Source of the DNA: DAOQTX01 sp035340715
GTDB taxonomy: Bacteria; Bacteroidota; Bacteroidia; AKYH767-A; OLB10
DNA length: 64,000 bases
Direction: 5' to 3'
NCBI GenBank assembly: GCA_035340715.1
Contig: DAOQTX010000006.1
Location: forward strand, 1 to 64,000
Shown here: one piece after another, positions 54,499-63,626 of the stretch
How the letters are laid out: the number at the start of each line of letters is the position of its first letter
How positions within the stretch are numbered: the first letter of the stretch is position 1
Program-made: the position numbers and the translations under genes
The notes under the pieces: model-generated
What the model was told of the DNA's origin: nothing
What the model saw: only the letters and a program-made list of their open reading frames with translations
Database searches by the model: none

Positions 54499-55491
54499 TT
54501 AAAACGCTATCGAACTAAAAATTTGTTCTCCCGATAGTATATAATCGCGTTTATCAAATTTAGGAGCGAATACAAAAAAATCTATACAGTATAATTTGTT
54601 GTTGATCGGGTTGTGAACTACTCTATGTAAAAATGGTCCACCCATAAAATCATTCTCAACTTTCCACAACCCTCTTAGTTCCATTCCAAAATTATCGCCT
54701 AAACTCTTTTGTACGCTATAGATTGGCAAAGCCTTATCGCTTGTCATATACGAACCTTCATTGGGGCCGGGAATGTATTTTCTTGCAATAGAATCACGTA
54801 TATGAATCATTTGTTGTGTATCAAACATCGATTCAGAAGTATAGTCCAATTCATACACCATAATGTTGGTGCTGCTATTTTCTGTTTCTTTTCTATACCA
54901 GGAAAATCTATTTTGATCTACGGCCAATACGTATTCGTTTGGGATCGAAATTTTTATTCCAAACTTTTGAGTCAAAGCATTGCTCAATGTTGGACTTGCA
55001 TTCTTCTCTGCATTTAATTTTCCCAGATGTAATTCGTGATCAAGAATTTTATACTCTATGTTTTCCTTCTGTTCCTTCAAGAGTTGAACCAAACCTAATT
55101 CGTTTTTCGCTTGTACAATTACAACCAATTGATTTTTTGCCCAAACATCTTTTGCAAAGCGAATCTGACTTCTACTTACGGTATCACTATTCAACAAATA
55201 GATTATGGTTCTATGTCTTTTAAACACACCACCAAACTCATTGATCGGAATGTGACTAATTTTATACCAAGGTTCTGGTTGCGGTAGACCTATAAAATCT
55301 TTTGCAAAATGAGCATAAACAATGTTTACACTATTGGTATCGCTTGTTACCGATTTTGAAACCAATAACAATTCATTTGACTTCCCAATGGATTCAATCT
55401 TACTGCTTTGATCAGAAGTACATGATTGTCCTGCTATGGAAATAAAAAATACAAAAAAAGCGGCATACGCGAAAAATGCCTTATTATCCAT
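54499..55491 (-). CDS. DUF4837 lipoprotein
   Basis: 330 residues from ATG 55491. A lipoprotein signal (FAYAAFFVFFISIAGQSC) places the acylated Cys at about residue 23. The body begins with IGKSNELLLVS and matches the Bacteroidota DUF4837 family of unknown function, with the ending PINNKLYCIDFFVFAPKFDK. The longer start at 55518 is rejected because it precedes the signal. The gene overlaps the 3' end of the lytic transglycosylase gene by 8 nt and is likely coupled to it. Confidence 0.82.
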   Translation of the reverse strand: MDNKAFFAYAAFFVFFISIAGQSCTSDQSSKIESIGKSNELLLVSKSVTSDTNSVNIVYAHFAKDFIGLPQPEPWYKISHIPINEFGGVFKRHRTIIYLLNSDTVSRSQIRFAKDVWAKNQLVVIVQAKNELGLVQLLKEQKENIEYKILDHELHLGKLNAEKNASPTLSNALTQKFGIKISIPNEYVLAVDQNRFSWYRKETENSSTNIMVYELDYTSESMFDTQQMIHIRDSIARKYIPGPNEGSYMTSDKALPIYSVQKSLGDNFGMELRGLWKVENDFMGGPFLHRVVHNPINNKLYCIDFFVFAPKFDKRDYILSGEQIFSSIAF

Positions 55492-57061
55492 TTTTTTTGA
55501 TCTTGATCTTTGTTCCAATCTTCAACTGTCGCGAATCTTGAATATTGTTCAAGACTTTTAACTCTTCTACACTAACGCCATTGGCTTTCGATATGCTATA
55601 CAAGGTATCTCCATTCTGAACCGTATGATAGATGTAAAAATCATCCAACTTATAATTGTTGATAGGATTCTCTTGTGCAGAAGTTTTTGAATCGCTCAAT
55701 TCTACTGTTTCTTTTTCTTCCGTTGCTTTAGCAACAGTATCTTCTTTAACGATTTCTTGTTTATTCTTTACTACAGTATAGTATGCAAGTTTTTGTCCAG
55801 GGTGAATAATGCTGCCCCTAATTCGATTCCATGATTTCAAATCGGAAACCGAGCATTTCAATTTACTTCCGATGGTTGAAAGCGTTTCGCCTCTTTTTAC
55901 ATAGTGATATTTTTTAACCTTTTTGTAAACGTATTCAAAATCGGTTCCGGCTATAGGTACTGTTTTTACTACATTCTCAGAAGAAGGATTGGAACGACTG
56001 GCTACTGTTGGAACATTTTCTTGTTCGTTGTGCTGATATATATTCGCTTCGTTTTTAATAAACTCCTGAACATAAGATCTGGGTAAACGAATTATTTGAG
56101 CATCGTCTGTATTGGGTATTTTCCCTTTCTTATAAATTGGATTTAAATAAGAAACCACATCATAAGGCAAGCCGGTGTATTTACTAATCTTCCATAAATC
56201 CGTTGCGTGTTGCGCGGCCAGTGTATCTACTTCAAAAAAGTTATAAGCCGGCATAACGGGATATAGATTATGTTCTTTGTGATATGTCATCAAATAAGTT
56301 ACCGCAATAAAAGCCGGAACGTAACCTCTAGTCTCTCTTGGCAGGTAACGACTTATCTCCCAAAAATTTGTTTTACCTCCCGAACGGGCAATAGCTTTAT
56401 TCACATTTCCTGCGCCACAATTATAGCTGGCAATAACCAATAGCCAATCGTTATACAACGCATACATATCCTTAAAATATTGACAAGCAGCTCGAGTCGA
56501 CTTATAAGGATCTCTTCTTTCATCTATATAAGAGTTAATGGTGAGTCCGTACATTTTTCCGGTCTGATACATAAACTGCCAAATACCAGTAGCGCCTGCA
56601 CGAGATACTGCGATTGGATTTAATGCAGATTCGACAATGGCTAAATATTTTAACTCAATAGGTAATCCTTCTTTATCCAACTCTTGCTCAAATAAAGGGA
56701 AGTACAAGGAGCTGAGCCCCATTACCCGGCTAGTAAGATTTCTTTTCTTATATCCATACAACTCTATAAATCCTGCAACCTCATCATTATAAGTCATGGG
56801 TATAGGCGTTAAAATCTTCTTCATGTTATCGTCAAATGATTGCTCTGAAAAAAGAGGTGACGAAGGAGCTGATGTTAAACCTGACATATGGTCAAATTCA
56901 TTAAGCTCGTTAAATCGAATTACATTTTGAATGGATAATAAACTATCTAGAATCTCAGCAATTGGATCATCCGAATTTCCCCCCGATGAAACTTGAGCTG
57001 TAGATAAATTATTTAGCAGGACTCCAAGGCAAAGCAATCCCGTAAACAGAAATTTTCTCAT
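55484..57061 (-). CDS. mltD: Lytic transglycosylase with two LysM domains (MltD-like)
   Basis: 525 residues from ATG 57061 with a signal peptide (about 1-22). The SLT domain (about 120-290) carries the catalytic Glu in KYLAIVESALNPIAVSRAGA, then TGIWQFMYQTGKMYGL and SYNCGAGNVNKAIARSGG. Two C-terminal LysM repeats (KYHYVKRGETLSTIGSKLKC and YHTVQNGDTLYSISKANGVS) bind peptidoglycan. Such enzymes cleave the glycan strand to 1,6-anhydro-MurNAc ends. The DUF4837 gene overlaps its end by 8 nt. ATG 57061 is preferred over the TTG at 57070. Confidence 0.93.
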   Translation of the reverse strand: MRKFLFTGLLCLGVLLNNLSTAQVSSGGNSDDPIAEILDSLLSIQNVIRFNELNEFDHMSGLTSAPSSPLFSEQSFDDNMKKILTPIPMTYNDEVAGFIELYGYKKRNLTSRVMGLSSLYFPLFEQELDKEGLPIELKYLAIVESALNPIAVSRAGATGIWQFMYQTGKMYGLTINSYIDERRDPYKSTRAACQYFKDMYALYNDWLLVIASYNCGAGNVNKAIARSGGKTNFWEISRYLPRETRGYVPAFIAVTYLMTYHKEHNLYPVMPAYNFFEVDTLAAQHATDLWKISKYTGLPYDVVSYLNPIYKKGKIPNTDDAQIIRLPRSYVQEFIKNEANIYQHNEQENVPTVASRSNPSSENVVKTVPIAGTDFEYVYKKVKKYHYVKRGETLSTIGSKLKCSVSDLKSWNRIRGSIIHPGQKLAYYTVVKNKQEIVKEDTVAKATEEKETVELSDSKTSAQENPINNYKLDDFYIYHTVQNGDTLYSISKANGVSVEELKVLNNIQDSRQLKIGTKIKIKKNG

Positions 57062-57100
57062 ACTGTACAAGTTGTTTTATTAGTTAGTTAATGGTAAGCC

Positions 57101-57134
57101 CAAAAGTAAAAAAAATGTGATAAACTTTTTCAAA
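57101..57134 (-). promoter_or_regulatory. Promoter of the lytic transglycosylase gene
   Basis: On the minus strand TTTG (57134-57131), a 22-nt spacer and TACTTTTG (57108-57101) match the consensus. The start codon is 39 nt downstream. The remaining intergenic sequence 57135-57327 shows no gene on either strand. Confidence 0.55.
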
Positions 57135-57327
57135 TCAGCACTTTGTAAGCTTTAATAAAAAGACTTCTTTAAATAAGGTTAGGTACTGCGATGATGGTGC
57201 ATGCGTTACAATAGAAGATAAAATCTTTAGAATCGTTCCGAATTAAGCACTTTAATAATAATGCAGCTCGATTGAAAGGATCAATCAATTCTGTAAGAAT
57301 ATTCTGAAAATAAAATGAAATTGGCTT

Positions 57328-58401
57328 TTAGCTGGTTCTTTCGCTAGCTCTTTGTGGCCCACGGTTGAATATGAAATGCAAGATGTTCAATCCCCCAAAC
57401 AACAAGACAGCAATACCGCAAATAGTGTATAACAAATTTAGGCTACTGATATTACGAAGAAACAAAGCAAGTAAAATGATGCCCATATTAACACCATACA
57501 TAATTACTGCCACTTCGCGATGAGACAATCCAAAATCTAATAATAGATGGTGAATATGATTTCGGTCGGCTCTAAATGGAGAGCCCCCTTTTATGGATCT
57601 CATTATAAAAACTCTTAACGTGTCAAATATTGGTATAAATAAAATAGCGACCGCCATTGCCGGACTGCTTCTGAATGGAAATGCATCGGGCGGAGAAATA
57701 AAACTCAGATTAATAAACTGGATGGTGAGGACCGCCAAAATTAATCCAATGATTAAACTTCCTGTATCGCCCATAAATATATTAGCAGGAGAAAAGTTGT
57801 AAACTAAAAATGCAAGCAATGAACTCATTACTGCAAACGACAATATACAGAGCGTGATTTCATTATAATTATAAAACCACAACCCAAAAGTAAAAGAGGC
57901 AATAGCACCAATGCCAGCGGCTAACCCATCAACCCCATCTATAAGGTTATAGGCATTTATGATTGCTAAAATAGTGAGGACCGAAAACACTACACTCACA
58001 AGATAAGGAATAGAGTAGATACCCAAAATGCCATATAAACTTGTCATTCGAATATCTCCGAACAGAACAATAATTAATGCAGCTACTAATTGTCCGATTA
58101 TTTTCTTTGAAGGGGTAAGGTCAACCAAATCGTCTTTCAACCCAATAAAGAACATGACAATCATAGCCGAAATAATATACTGATTGTATTGGGCTCCTGT
58201 AGTGGCCGAAAAGAATGTATACGCAAAAATGATCCCGGCAAAAATACCAAGCCCTCCTAAAGTAGGTACTCGTGTCGCATGTAACTTTCTGCCTCCGGGT
58301 TCATCCACCAGATTTTTTATCATAGCAACTCTTATGATCGAGGGTATCGAAATAAAAGTGATGATAAAAGCAGCAATGCAAGTAAGGGTAATATTTAACA
58401 T
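57328..58401 (-). CDS. WecA-like undecaprenyl-phosphate sugar-1-phosphate transferase
   Basis: 357 residues with about 10-11 membrane helices. It starts surface-glycan synthesis by moving a HexNAc-1-phosphate (probably GlcNAc-1-P) to undecaprenyl phosphate. GLKDDLVDLTPSKKIIGQ holds the Asp pair, NAYNLIDGVDGLAAGIG the conserved catalytic region, FMGDTGSLIIG the sugar-site Asp, and ADRNHIHHLLLDFG the HIHH motif of the WecA branch as opposed to MraY. It is the terminal gene of the polysaccharide locus but has its own promoter-like sequence. Confidence 0.9.
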   Translation of the reverse strand: MLNITLTCIAAFIITFISIPSIIRVAMIKNLVDEPGGRKLHATRVPTLGGLGIFAGIIFAYTFFSATTGAQYNQYIISAMIVMFFIGLKDDLVDLTPSKKIIGQLVAALIIVLFGDIRMTSLYGILGIYSIPYLVSVVFSVLTILAIINAYNLIDGVDGLAAGIGAIASFTFGLWFYNYNEITLCILSFAVMSSLLAFLVYNFSPANIFMGDTGSLIIGLILAVLTIQFINLSFISPPDAFPFRSSPAMAVAILFIPIFDTLRVFIMRSIKGGSPFRADRNHIHHLLLDFGLSHREVAVIMYGVNMGIILLALFLRNISSLNLLYTICGIAVLLFGGLNILHFIFNRGPQRASERTS

Positions 58402-58414
58402 AACACGGTTTGTT

Positions 58415-58449
58415 CAAAGGTAGGCTTTAAAATACGCCATGCGAACAAA
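58415..58449 (-). promoter_or_regulatory. Promoter of the WecA-like gene
   Basis: On the minus strand TTTG (58449-58446), a 23-nt spacer and TACCTTTG (58422-58415) fit the consensus. The ATG at 58401 is 13 nt downstream of the -7 box. Confidence 0.5.
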
Positions 58450-58593
58450 TTATGGTAATGTCAACTCCTTTTTAAGTAAAGCCCTTGAATTATTGGGTGA
58501 ACGTACTTAATTCTGTCGTAAATTCTACAAATCCCTTGTCATTATTGAGATCTGACCGATCAAAAAATTTATAGTACGGAAGATAAACTGCTA

Positions 58594-60204
58594 CTAAAAA
58601 TCGAAGTATCGATTGCTCAATAAAGTCCTTAATGTGATACCTGCTGTGAGAGATTCAAAACTTTCCGTAGGCCTTTTTTGACGCCTCATATTGGCAAATA
58701 ATTCGATTCGAAAATTGTTTATCGGATTTATTAAATAAGAAAATCTACATTCTGCAATGGTAATTTTAGAAGAATAGCCTTGGCCTACTTCATTTCCAAA
58801 CTCATTAGGATGTGTAGTATAGGGCAATAAAATGTTCTGACCATAATTTACACCAGCGGTATCGGTTCCTGAATAAATGTAATTCATTTTCAATTCCAAA
58901 ATAAAACGCTTGTAGCTGTAATTCAAGTGGGCGAGCATTTCATAAAAATTGGCACCCGAAGGATGAGCCAATGGGTGGTTGTATTGTGAATAACCGGTCA
59001 ATGAATCGCGATGTTGATAGGTATAAGGTCGAACGTAATTAAACTCCACTCGAGTGTATAAATTTTTAATGTTCGCTGGCTCAAAGGTCTTGAGCCCTAG
59101 TTGAAACCCTTGCTTATTGGCCCACCAACCATTTCCAGCTCTCACCTCACTCAGTTTTAATTCATCCAAAACCATTTGTCCATAAAATGAAAATTGATCC
59201 GACACTTTAACTTTCAGATTTAAACCCATCAGAGCATTGTCTGGTGATCCAACGGAAAATTCAACAGGGCGAAAAAATATTACTGGATTAAAATAATGTA
59301 TATCCGGAGTACATGCTCTTCCTCCATCATTGCAACCATAGATGATGGATTCCATGATTCCTAAGTTTACTCGTTTCCCGATTTGAAAATCCAAATAGTG
59401 CGTTGAGGCATATTTTCTTCTAAAAATAACCTCATCGTTTACAGCATTGGCTTCAATCAATTGATGAACAGAATAAAGTACTGTATAATTAATTTTCCAA
59501 ATATCCATATTGATTTTTAAATAGGGATAATTGAAGGCATGGTCACTAAGCAGCAATGAACGATAGCCGTCACCAATAAAATTCTTGTCGGTACCTGCCT
59601 GAAAATTAAAATACTTTTTTAATGAATAGCTGATCGATCCACTGGCAATCGCATAGTCTAAATTACCTTGAAACTTTTTTATACGACCTCCTCCCGGAAC
59701 AACACGTGTTGCTCTCGAAAGGGAATCCAAGTACGTAGGTAATGATGCTTGACTTTCAACAAAACTACTTGAAAATGAAAAACGATCTCCAATGCTTCCT
59801 CCAGCGTTGAATCCTCTAGAATTGATAAAGAAATTACTATCCGAACTGGTATCTTTTGAATCAATACCTCCTGTAAACTCAACGTTAAAATCGAGAAAGA
59901 AACTAAAATCATCTTCCTTAACTTGTAAAAGATGCTCCCGTGTGAATTTTCTTCCGAGCCATGAGTTAAAAAATTTCGAATCCGGAACTTTGTGTTGGTT
60001 CAAACTGTCCAATGAAACTGTCTCTTGTAGTCGTGAACTCAGATATGGTTTTACTGCGGTATGAATATTTGATCCAACTCGATTAATTTCGCGCTCAAGC
60101 GACAAATTAATTTCATTGTTCAAAGGAAGATAATATTCTTGTGCTGCAAGATCAACCGAGGCGATCGATAGGATTAAAACAAGTAGATAGGATTTAATAT
60201 TCAT
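58594..60204 (-). CDS. Wzi-like capsule-assembly outer-membrane protein
   Basis: 536 residues from ATG 60204 with a signal peptide (SYLLVLILSIASVDLAAQ). The rest is a beta-barrel-like pattern with alternating aromatic residues. Segments such as FNFQAGTDKNFIGDGYRSLL and YFNPVIFFRPVEFSVG match the Capsule_assem_Wzi family, which helps surface polysaccharide assembly or attachment at the outer membrane. It ends in an aromatic residue (YFDF), as barrels often do. It is 33 nt downstream of a glycosyltransferase gene in the locus. Confidence 0.82.
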   Translation of the reverse strand: MNIKSYLLVLILSIASVDLAAQEYYLPLNNEINLSLEREINRVGSNIHTAVKPYLSSRLQETVSLDSLNQHKVPDSKFFNSWLGRKFTREHLLQVKEDDFSFFLDFNVEFTGGIDSKDTSSDSNFFINSRGFNAGGSIGDRFSFSSSFVESQASLPTYLDSLSRATRVVPGGGRIKKFQGNLDYAIASGSISYSLKKYFNFQAGTDKNFIGDGYRSLLLSDHAFNYPYLKINMDIWKINYTVLYSVHQLIEANAVNDEVIFRRKYASTHYLDFQIGKRVNLGIMESIIYGCNDGGRACTPDIHYFNPVIFFRPVEFSVGSPDNALMGLNLKVKVSDQFSFYGQMVLDELKLSEVRAGNGWWANKQGFQLGLKTFEPANIKNLYTRVEFNYVRPYTYQHRDSLTGYSQYNHPLAHPSGANFYEMLAHLNYSYKRFILELKMNYIYSGTDTAGVNYGQNILLPYTTHPNEFGNEVGQGYSSKITIAECRFSYLINPINNFRIELFANMRRQKRPTESFESLTAGITLRTLLSNRYFDF

Positions 60205-60237
60205 TTTCGATTGTCTTTCAACCAAAAATAATAATCA

Positions 60238-61344
60238 TTATGTTCTTTTTTGAAGTTCTGCAAGAAACATTTTCTCATATTCATCAACAAGATATGGCCA
60301 ATTGTATTGATTACGTATTTTATTGATGTTATTTTCAGTAAACACTTTTCGATTGGTTTCATGAACTGAAAATTGATCCAACAGTTCTTGTACTTCTTTA
60401 GGCGATCTAAAATACAATGCGTCTTTTTCAAGAACCGAACTATTGAACGGATTATTATGCGCAGCTATAAATGCCCTTCCAGCCATAGCTTCGAGTAGCG
60501 ATGGGTTGGTTCCACCTACCGAATGGCCATGAAAATATACTTTTGCAAAGTGTCGCAAATTATTGAGTGTTTTTTGTCCACTGGCCCATCCTCGAAATTC
60601 TATTTTTGGATGTGCTGCATATTTTTCTTTCAGCTTCTGTCCGTATTTAGTTTTATAGTTTGCAAAAATAACGGTTGGATCAGTATCCGAAGAGTCCCGA
60701 ACTCCATCCAATATAGTCTCGATATTATTCTCAGGCTCTAATCGACCGATTAATAAGTTGTAACGATATTTCTGTAAACCAAATTCTTGAAGTGAACTTT
60801 CTTCGGGCACTAAAATTTCATTGGCGGCATAAGCCAGAAAATAGGAGTCTTTGTTGTACTCCTTTTGAACATAATCTTTAATACCCAAATTGTCGCTGAT
60901 AATTACATGCGATCTTTTAACGGCTACTTTTTCAAACCAATGGGTAAGCTTTTGAATCATTGGACTCCATTTTGCTCTCCACCATTCCATGCCATCTATA
61001 TTCATAAATATAGGTACACGATTTAATGGAATAAAAAATAATGAAATGGCCGATGTAGTATAGCCACAAATTAATATGGCATCTACTTTTCTCTTTAATG
61101 CATCGCGAAGCGATAAATAATCGTAGATAAAATTTGCGGCTGTCCCAATTTGTTTTTCCGGGCTCCACTTTTTAACGACTTCAACTCCGTGAAAAGTACT
61201 CTCTTTGTGCGGATGAAAGTGTGGATTATAAACTATAACCTGATGACCTTTCTTAACAAGGCCAACTGAAACATTCTCAGCAAACTCTTCCAAACCACCA
61301 TAGTTGTTTGGAATGCCTCGTGTTCCAACAATTGCAATTTTCAT
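60238..61344 (-). CDS. Glycosyltransferase, DUF1972/GT4-like (rhamnosyltransferase type)
   Basis: 368 residues. The N-terminal IAIVGTRGIPNNYGGLEEFA motif identifies the DUF1972 group of GT4 enzymes found in capsule and rhamnan loci. NMDGMEWWR-like sequence (MNIDGMEWWRAKWS) and the C-terminal FHGHSVGGTNPSLLEAMAGR are also typical. It probably transfers a 6-deoxyhexose or hexose to the lipid-linked polysaccharide, cytoplasmic face. The donor is not determined. It lies 7 nt downstream of the epimerase gene. Confidence 0.9.
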   Translation of the reverse strand: MKIAIVGTRGIPNNYGGLEEFAENVSVGLVKKGHQVIVYNPHFHPHKESTFHGVEVVKKWSPEKQIGTAANFIYDYLSLRDALKRKVDAILICGYTTSAISLFFIPLNRVPIFMNIDGMEWWRAKWSPMIQKLTHWFEKVAVKRSHVIISDNLGIKDYVQKEYNKDSYFLAYAANEILVPEESSLQEFGLQKYRYNLLIGRLEPENNIETILDGVRDSSDTDPTVIFANYKTKYGQKLKEKYAAHPKIEFRGWASGQKTLNNLRHFAKVYFHGHSVGGTNPSLLEAMAGRAFIAAHNNPFNSSVLEKDALYFRSPKEVQELLDQFSVHETNRKVFTENNINKIRNQYNWPYLVDEYEKMFLAELQKRT

Positions 61345-61351
61345 GTTCTAC

Positions 61352-62356
61352 TTAAAACAAACGGTCTGTCCAGGTCTTAGGTGTTTTCGCATTGCGAATT
61401 TCTATATCCAAATGGTAGCGGAATGGTTTTACTCCACGTGTTTTGATGTATTCAATCATTTCACCCAGTCCTTGTTCTAAACTATATTGAGTTTTATAGT
61501 TCAATAGCTCACGTGCCTTATTAGCCGAACAGCTGGCATGCTTTACTTCCATCGGACGATCGGGCATATACATGGGTTTCAAATCAAAGTTCAAAAGCTT
61601 AGCAATTACTACCGCTAACTGATTTACAGAAACATATTCTTCATCGGGACCAATATTGATAATCTGTCCCAACACGTTCTCCTGTGTGGCCATTCGTTCA
61701 AGACAATCAACACAATCTTGTATGAAACTGAAGCTCCTTTTCTGTTCACCATCACCATAAATTATAGGTTGACGGCCTTGTAACATAAGATTGATCATTA
61801 TGGCAGCTACGTTTCTAAATGGATCATCGTATTTTTGACGAGGTCCAATAATGTTGTGAGGAACTGCGATGCAATAATCAAAGTCATGCACTTTGGCCAT
61901 ATTCTGTATGGTAAGTTCTGAAGCGTATTTAGCAATTCCGTAAGGATCAACCGGATTACAAACCATGTCTTCTGTAAATGGAACTGTTGGTTGATAACCA
62001 TAGCGTGCCATACTGCTACAGAAAACAAAACGCTTAATTTTGTTCTCTATCGCTGCACTTAGCAATGATAAAGTAATCTGATATGTATTCTCTGTTACTA
62101 AATGTGGTGAGAATACCGATAATCCTTCGTAAGCGGTACAAGCGGTATGATATATAATATCACATCCCTTTGTAATCTTAGCCATTGAATTCCGGTATTT
62201 ACAATCGTAAGTATAGAACTCAACCTTTGGATTTACATTGTCTTCGTACCCTCCAATCAAGTTGTCAGTCCCAACTACCTCATGCCCTTGACTTAACAAT
62301 CGATCGGCCAAATGGCTGCCTAAAAAACCGGCTACACCGGATATAAATATTCTCAT
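61352..62356 (-). CDS. Sugar-nucleotide epimerase/dehydratase
   Basis: 334 residues. An extended SDR enzyme with ISGVAGFLGSHLADRLLSQG (NAD site), CSSMARYG and the catalytic DPYGIAKYASELT (Tyr-x-x-x-Lys), then PHNIIGPRQKYDDPF. It resembles UDP-glucose/GDP-sugar epimerases (GalE/WcaG type). The exact substrate cannot be inferred. It would supply an activated sugar for the neighbouring glycosyltransferases, its start lying 145 nt from the next gene upstream. Confidence 0.88.
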   Translation of the reverse strand: MRIFISGVAGFLGSHLADRLLSQGHEVVGTDNLIGGYEDNVNPKVEFYTYDCKYRNSMAKITKGCDIIYHTACTAYEGLSVFSPHLVTENTYQITLSLLSAAIENKIKRFVFCSSMARYGYQPTVPFTEDMVCNPVDPYGIAKYASELTIQNMAKVHDFDYCIAVPHNIIGPRQKYDDPFRNVAAIMINLMLQGRQPIIYGDGEQKRSFSFIQDCVDCLERMATQENVLGQIINIGPDEEYVSVNQLAVVIAKLLNFDLKPMYMPDRPMEVKHASCSANKARELLNYKTQYSLEQGLGEMIEYIKTRGVKPFRYHLDIEIRNAKTPKTWTDRLF

Positions 62357-62460
62357 TTCTGTATGCTTATTATCAATTTAAATTTTACTCAAAAAACGGA
62401 CAAGGGTTACATTATTTGCTAAAAACAAATAGGAAAATGCCCCTTTATTTTTATTTCGCT

Positions 62461-62468
62461 CAAAGTTA
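62461..62468 (-). promoter_or_regulatory. -7 element within the polysaccharide locus
   Basis: On the minus strand TAACTTTG occupies 62468-62461 and lies 104 nt upstream of the epimerase ATG. No -33 TTG is evident. It may start a transcript with a leader of about 100 nt; nothing else was recognised in the 145-nt gap. Confidence 0.35.
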
Positions 62469-62501
62469 AAGGAAAAGACAGAAGCAGTTTATGCCGTATT
62501 A

Positions 62502-63626
62502 CTAACTTTTTAACAAAATACTGTGATATTGTTTTGCGATTTTATGCCATCCAAATTCCTCAGTCATCGTTCTCATTGCTTCAGCTTTTATATCTCTTTC
62601 ATTCAATTCTCCGGACAAAAAGGAGTCAAGTTGTTTAGCCAAATCCATGCTATCGCCTGATTTGAAAAGCATTCCATTTCTACCATGTTCAATTATTTCT
62701 TTGTTCGGATCTAAATCAGATGCCAAAACAGGAGTATTAAAACTCATAGCCATGATCAAGACCCCACTCTGAAAAATCAAACGGTATGGAATTACTATGA
62801 GTTCTGCCACTTTAAAGAGCAACTCTCGCTCGTAATCAGAGATGTGACGTATCATAGCATGTACGCGATTCCCATATTGATGCTGATCTATTATTTCTTG
62901 GTATCGCTCATAATTATCCATGCGTAGTTTTCCGGCAATAATTATTTCGAAATCGCTTTTACAATTTGGAACGGCCTCTAAGAGGAGATCCAATCCCTTT
63001 ACTTTCTTTATTTGGCCAAAGAACAGCACATACTTTTTATCCGGATTCAGTTTAAAATGTTCAATAGCCGTTTGCCGATTCAATGCTGAATTGGGCAAGT
63101 CAACAAAATTGCCGTGCTTGATCACATGCACACGCTGCATATGTTTATCGGGTAATACTGATTTCAATGCGGTATAAGAAAACTGATTATGAACCACCAT
63201 CCATTGATTTAATCTCTTTAAAATAATTCTGCGGGTAAAAGACAAGGCTTTTGCATCGAGACTTTCAACATCATGCACTATGAGAATAATTTTTAGTCCC
63301 ATCCATTGTGCTATTAGCATTATAACCAAATCAAAAAATCCTCCTCGAAACAAATGCATGATGGTCCACTCTACCTTTTCTCGTTTGCATATACGGTAAG
63401 CCTTTATATAACCAAAGAAGTTATTTGCAATAGCTTTTACCTTTGAGACATTTGTATTTCTAAAAATATTGTGAACTTTTGTATTACTCTTATTCGAGTC
63501 GAAGTTGGAAAACACATAAGTCGAGTAATTGCACGCATGTAATCCGTCCAACAGATTCATGTTGTAAATATCAATACCGGCTTTTAGTCCGACATAATCA
63601 ATAATGGCAATTTTATTTATGCTCAT
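62502..63626 (-). CDS. Glycosyltransferase family 4
   Basis: 374 residues. GT-B fold: N-terminal IAIIDYVGLKAGIDIYN, the mid-region KYVLFFGQIKKVKGLDLLLE, and the C-terminal donor site region FQSGVLIMAMSFNTPVLASD. It adds a sugar from a nucleotide donor to the growing surface polysaccharide. The substrate is unknown. The start overlaps the 3' end of the sulfotransferase gene by 14 nt, which suggests coupling. Confidence 0.88.
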   Translation of the reverse strand: MSINKIAIIDYVGLKAGIDIYNMNLLDGLHACNYSTYVFSNFDSNKSNTKVHNIFRNTNVSKVKAIANNFFGYIKAYRICKREKVEWTIMHLFRGGFFDLVIMLIAQWMGLKIILIVHDVESLDAKALSFTRRIILKRLNQWMVVHNQFSYTALKSVLPDKHMQRVHVIKHGNFVDLPNSALNRQTAIEHFKLNPDKKYVLFFGQIKKVKGLDLLLEAVPNCKSDFEIIIAGKLRMDNYERYQEIIDQHQYGNRVHAMIRHISDYERELLFKVAELIVIPYRLIFQSGVLIMAMSFNTPVLASDLDPNKEIIEHGRNGMLFKSGDSMDLAKQLDSFLSGELNERDIKAEAMRTMTEEFGWHKIAKQYHSILLKS

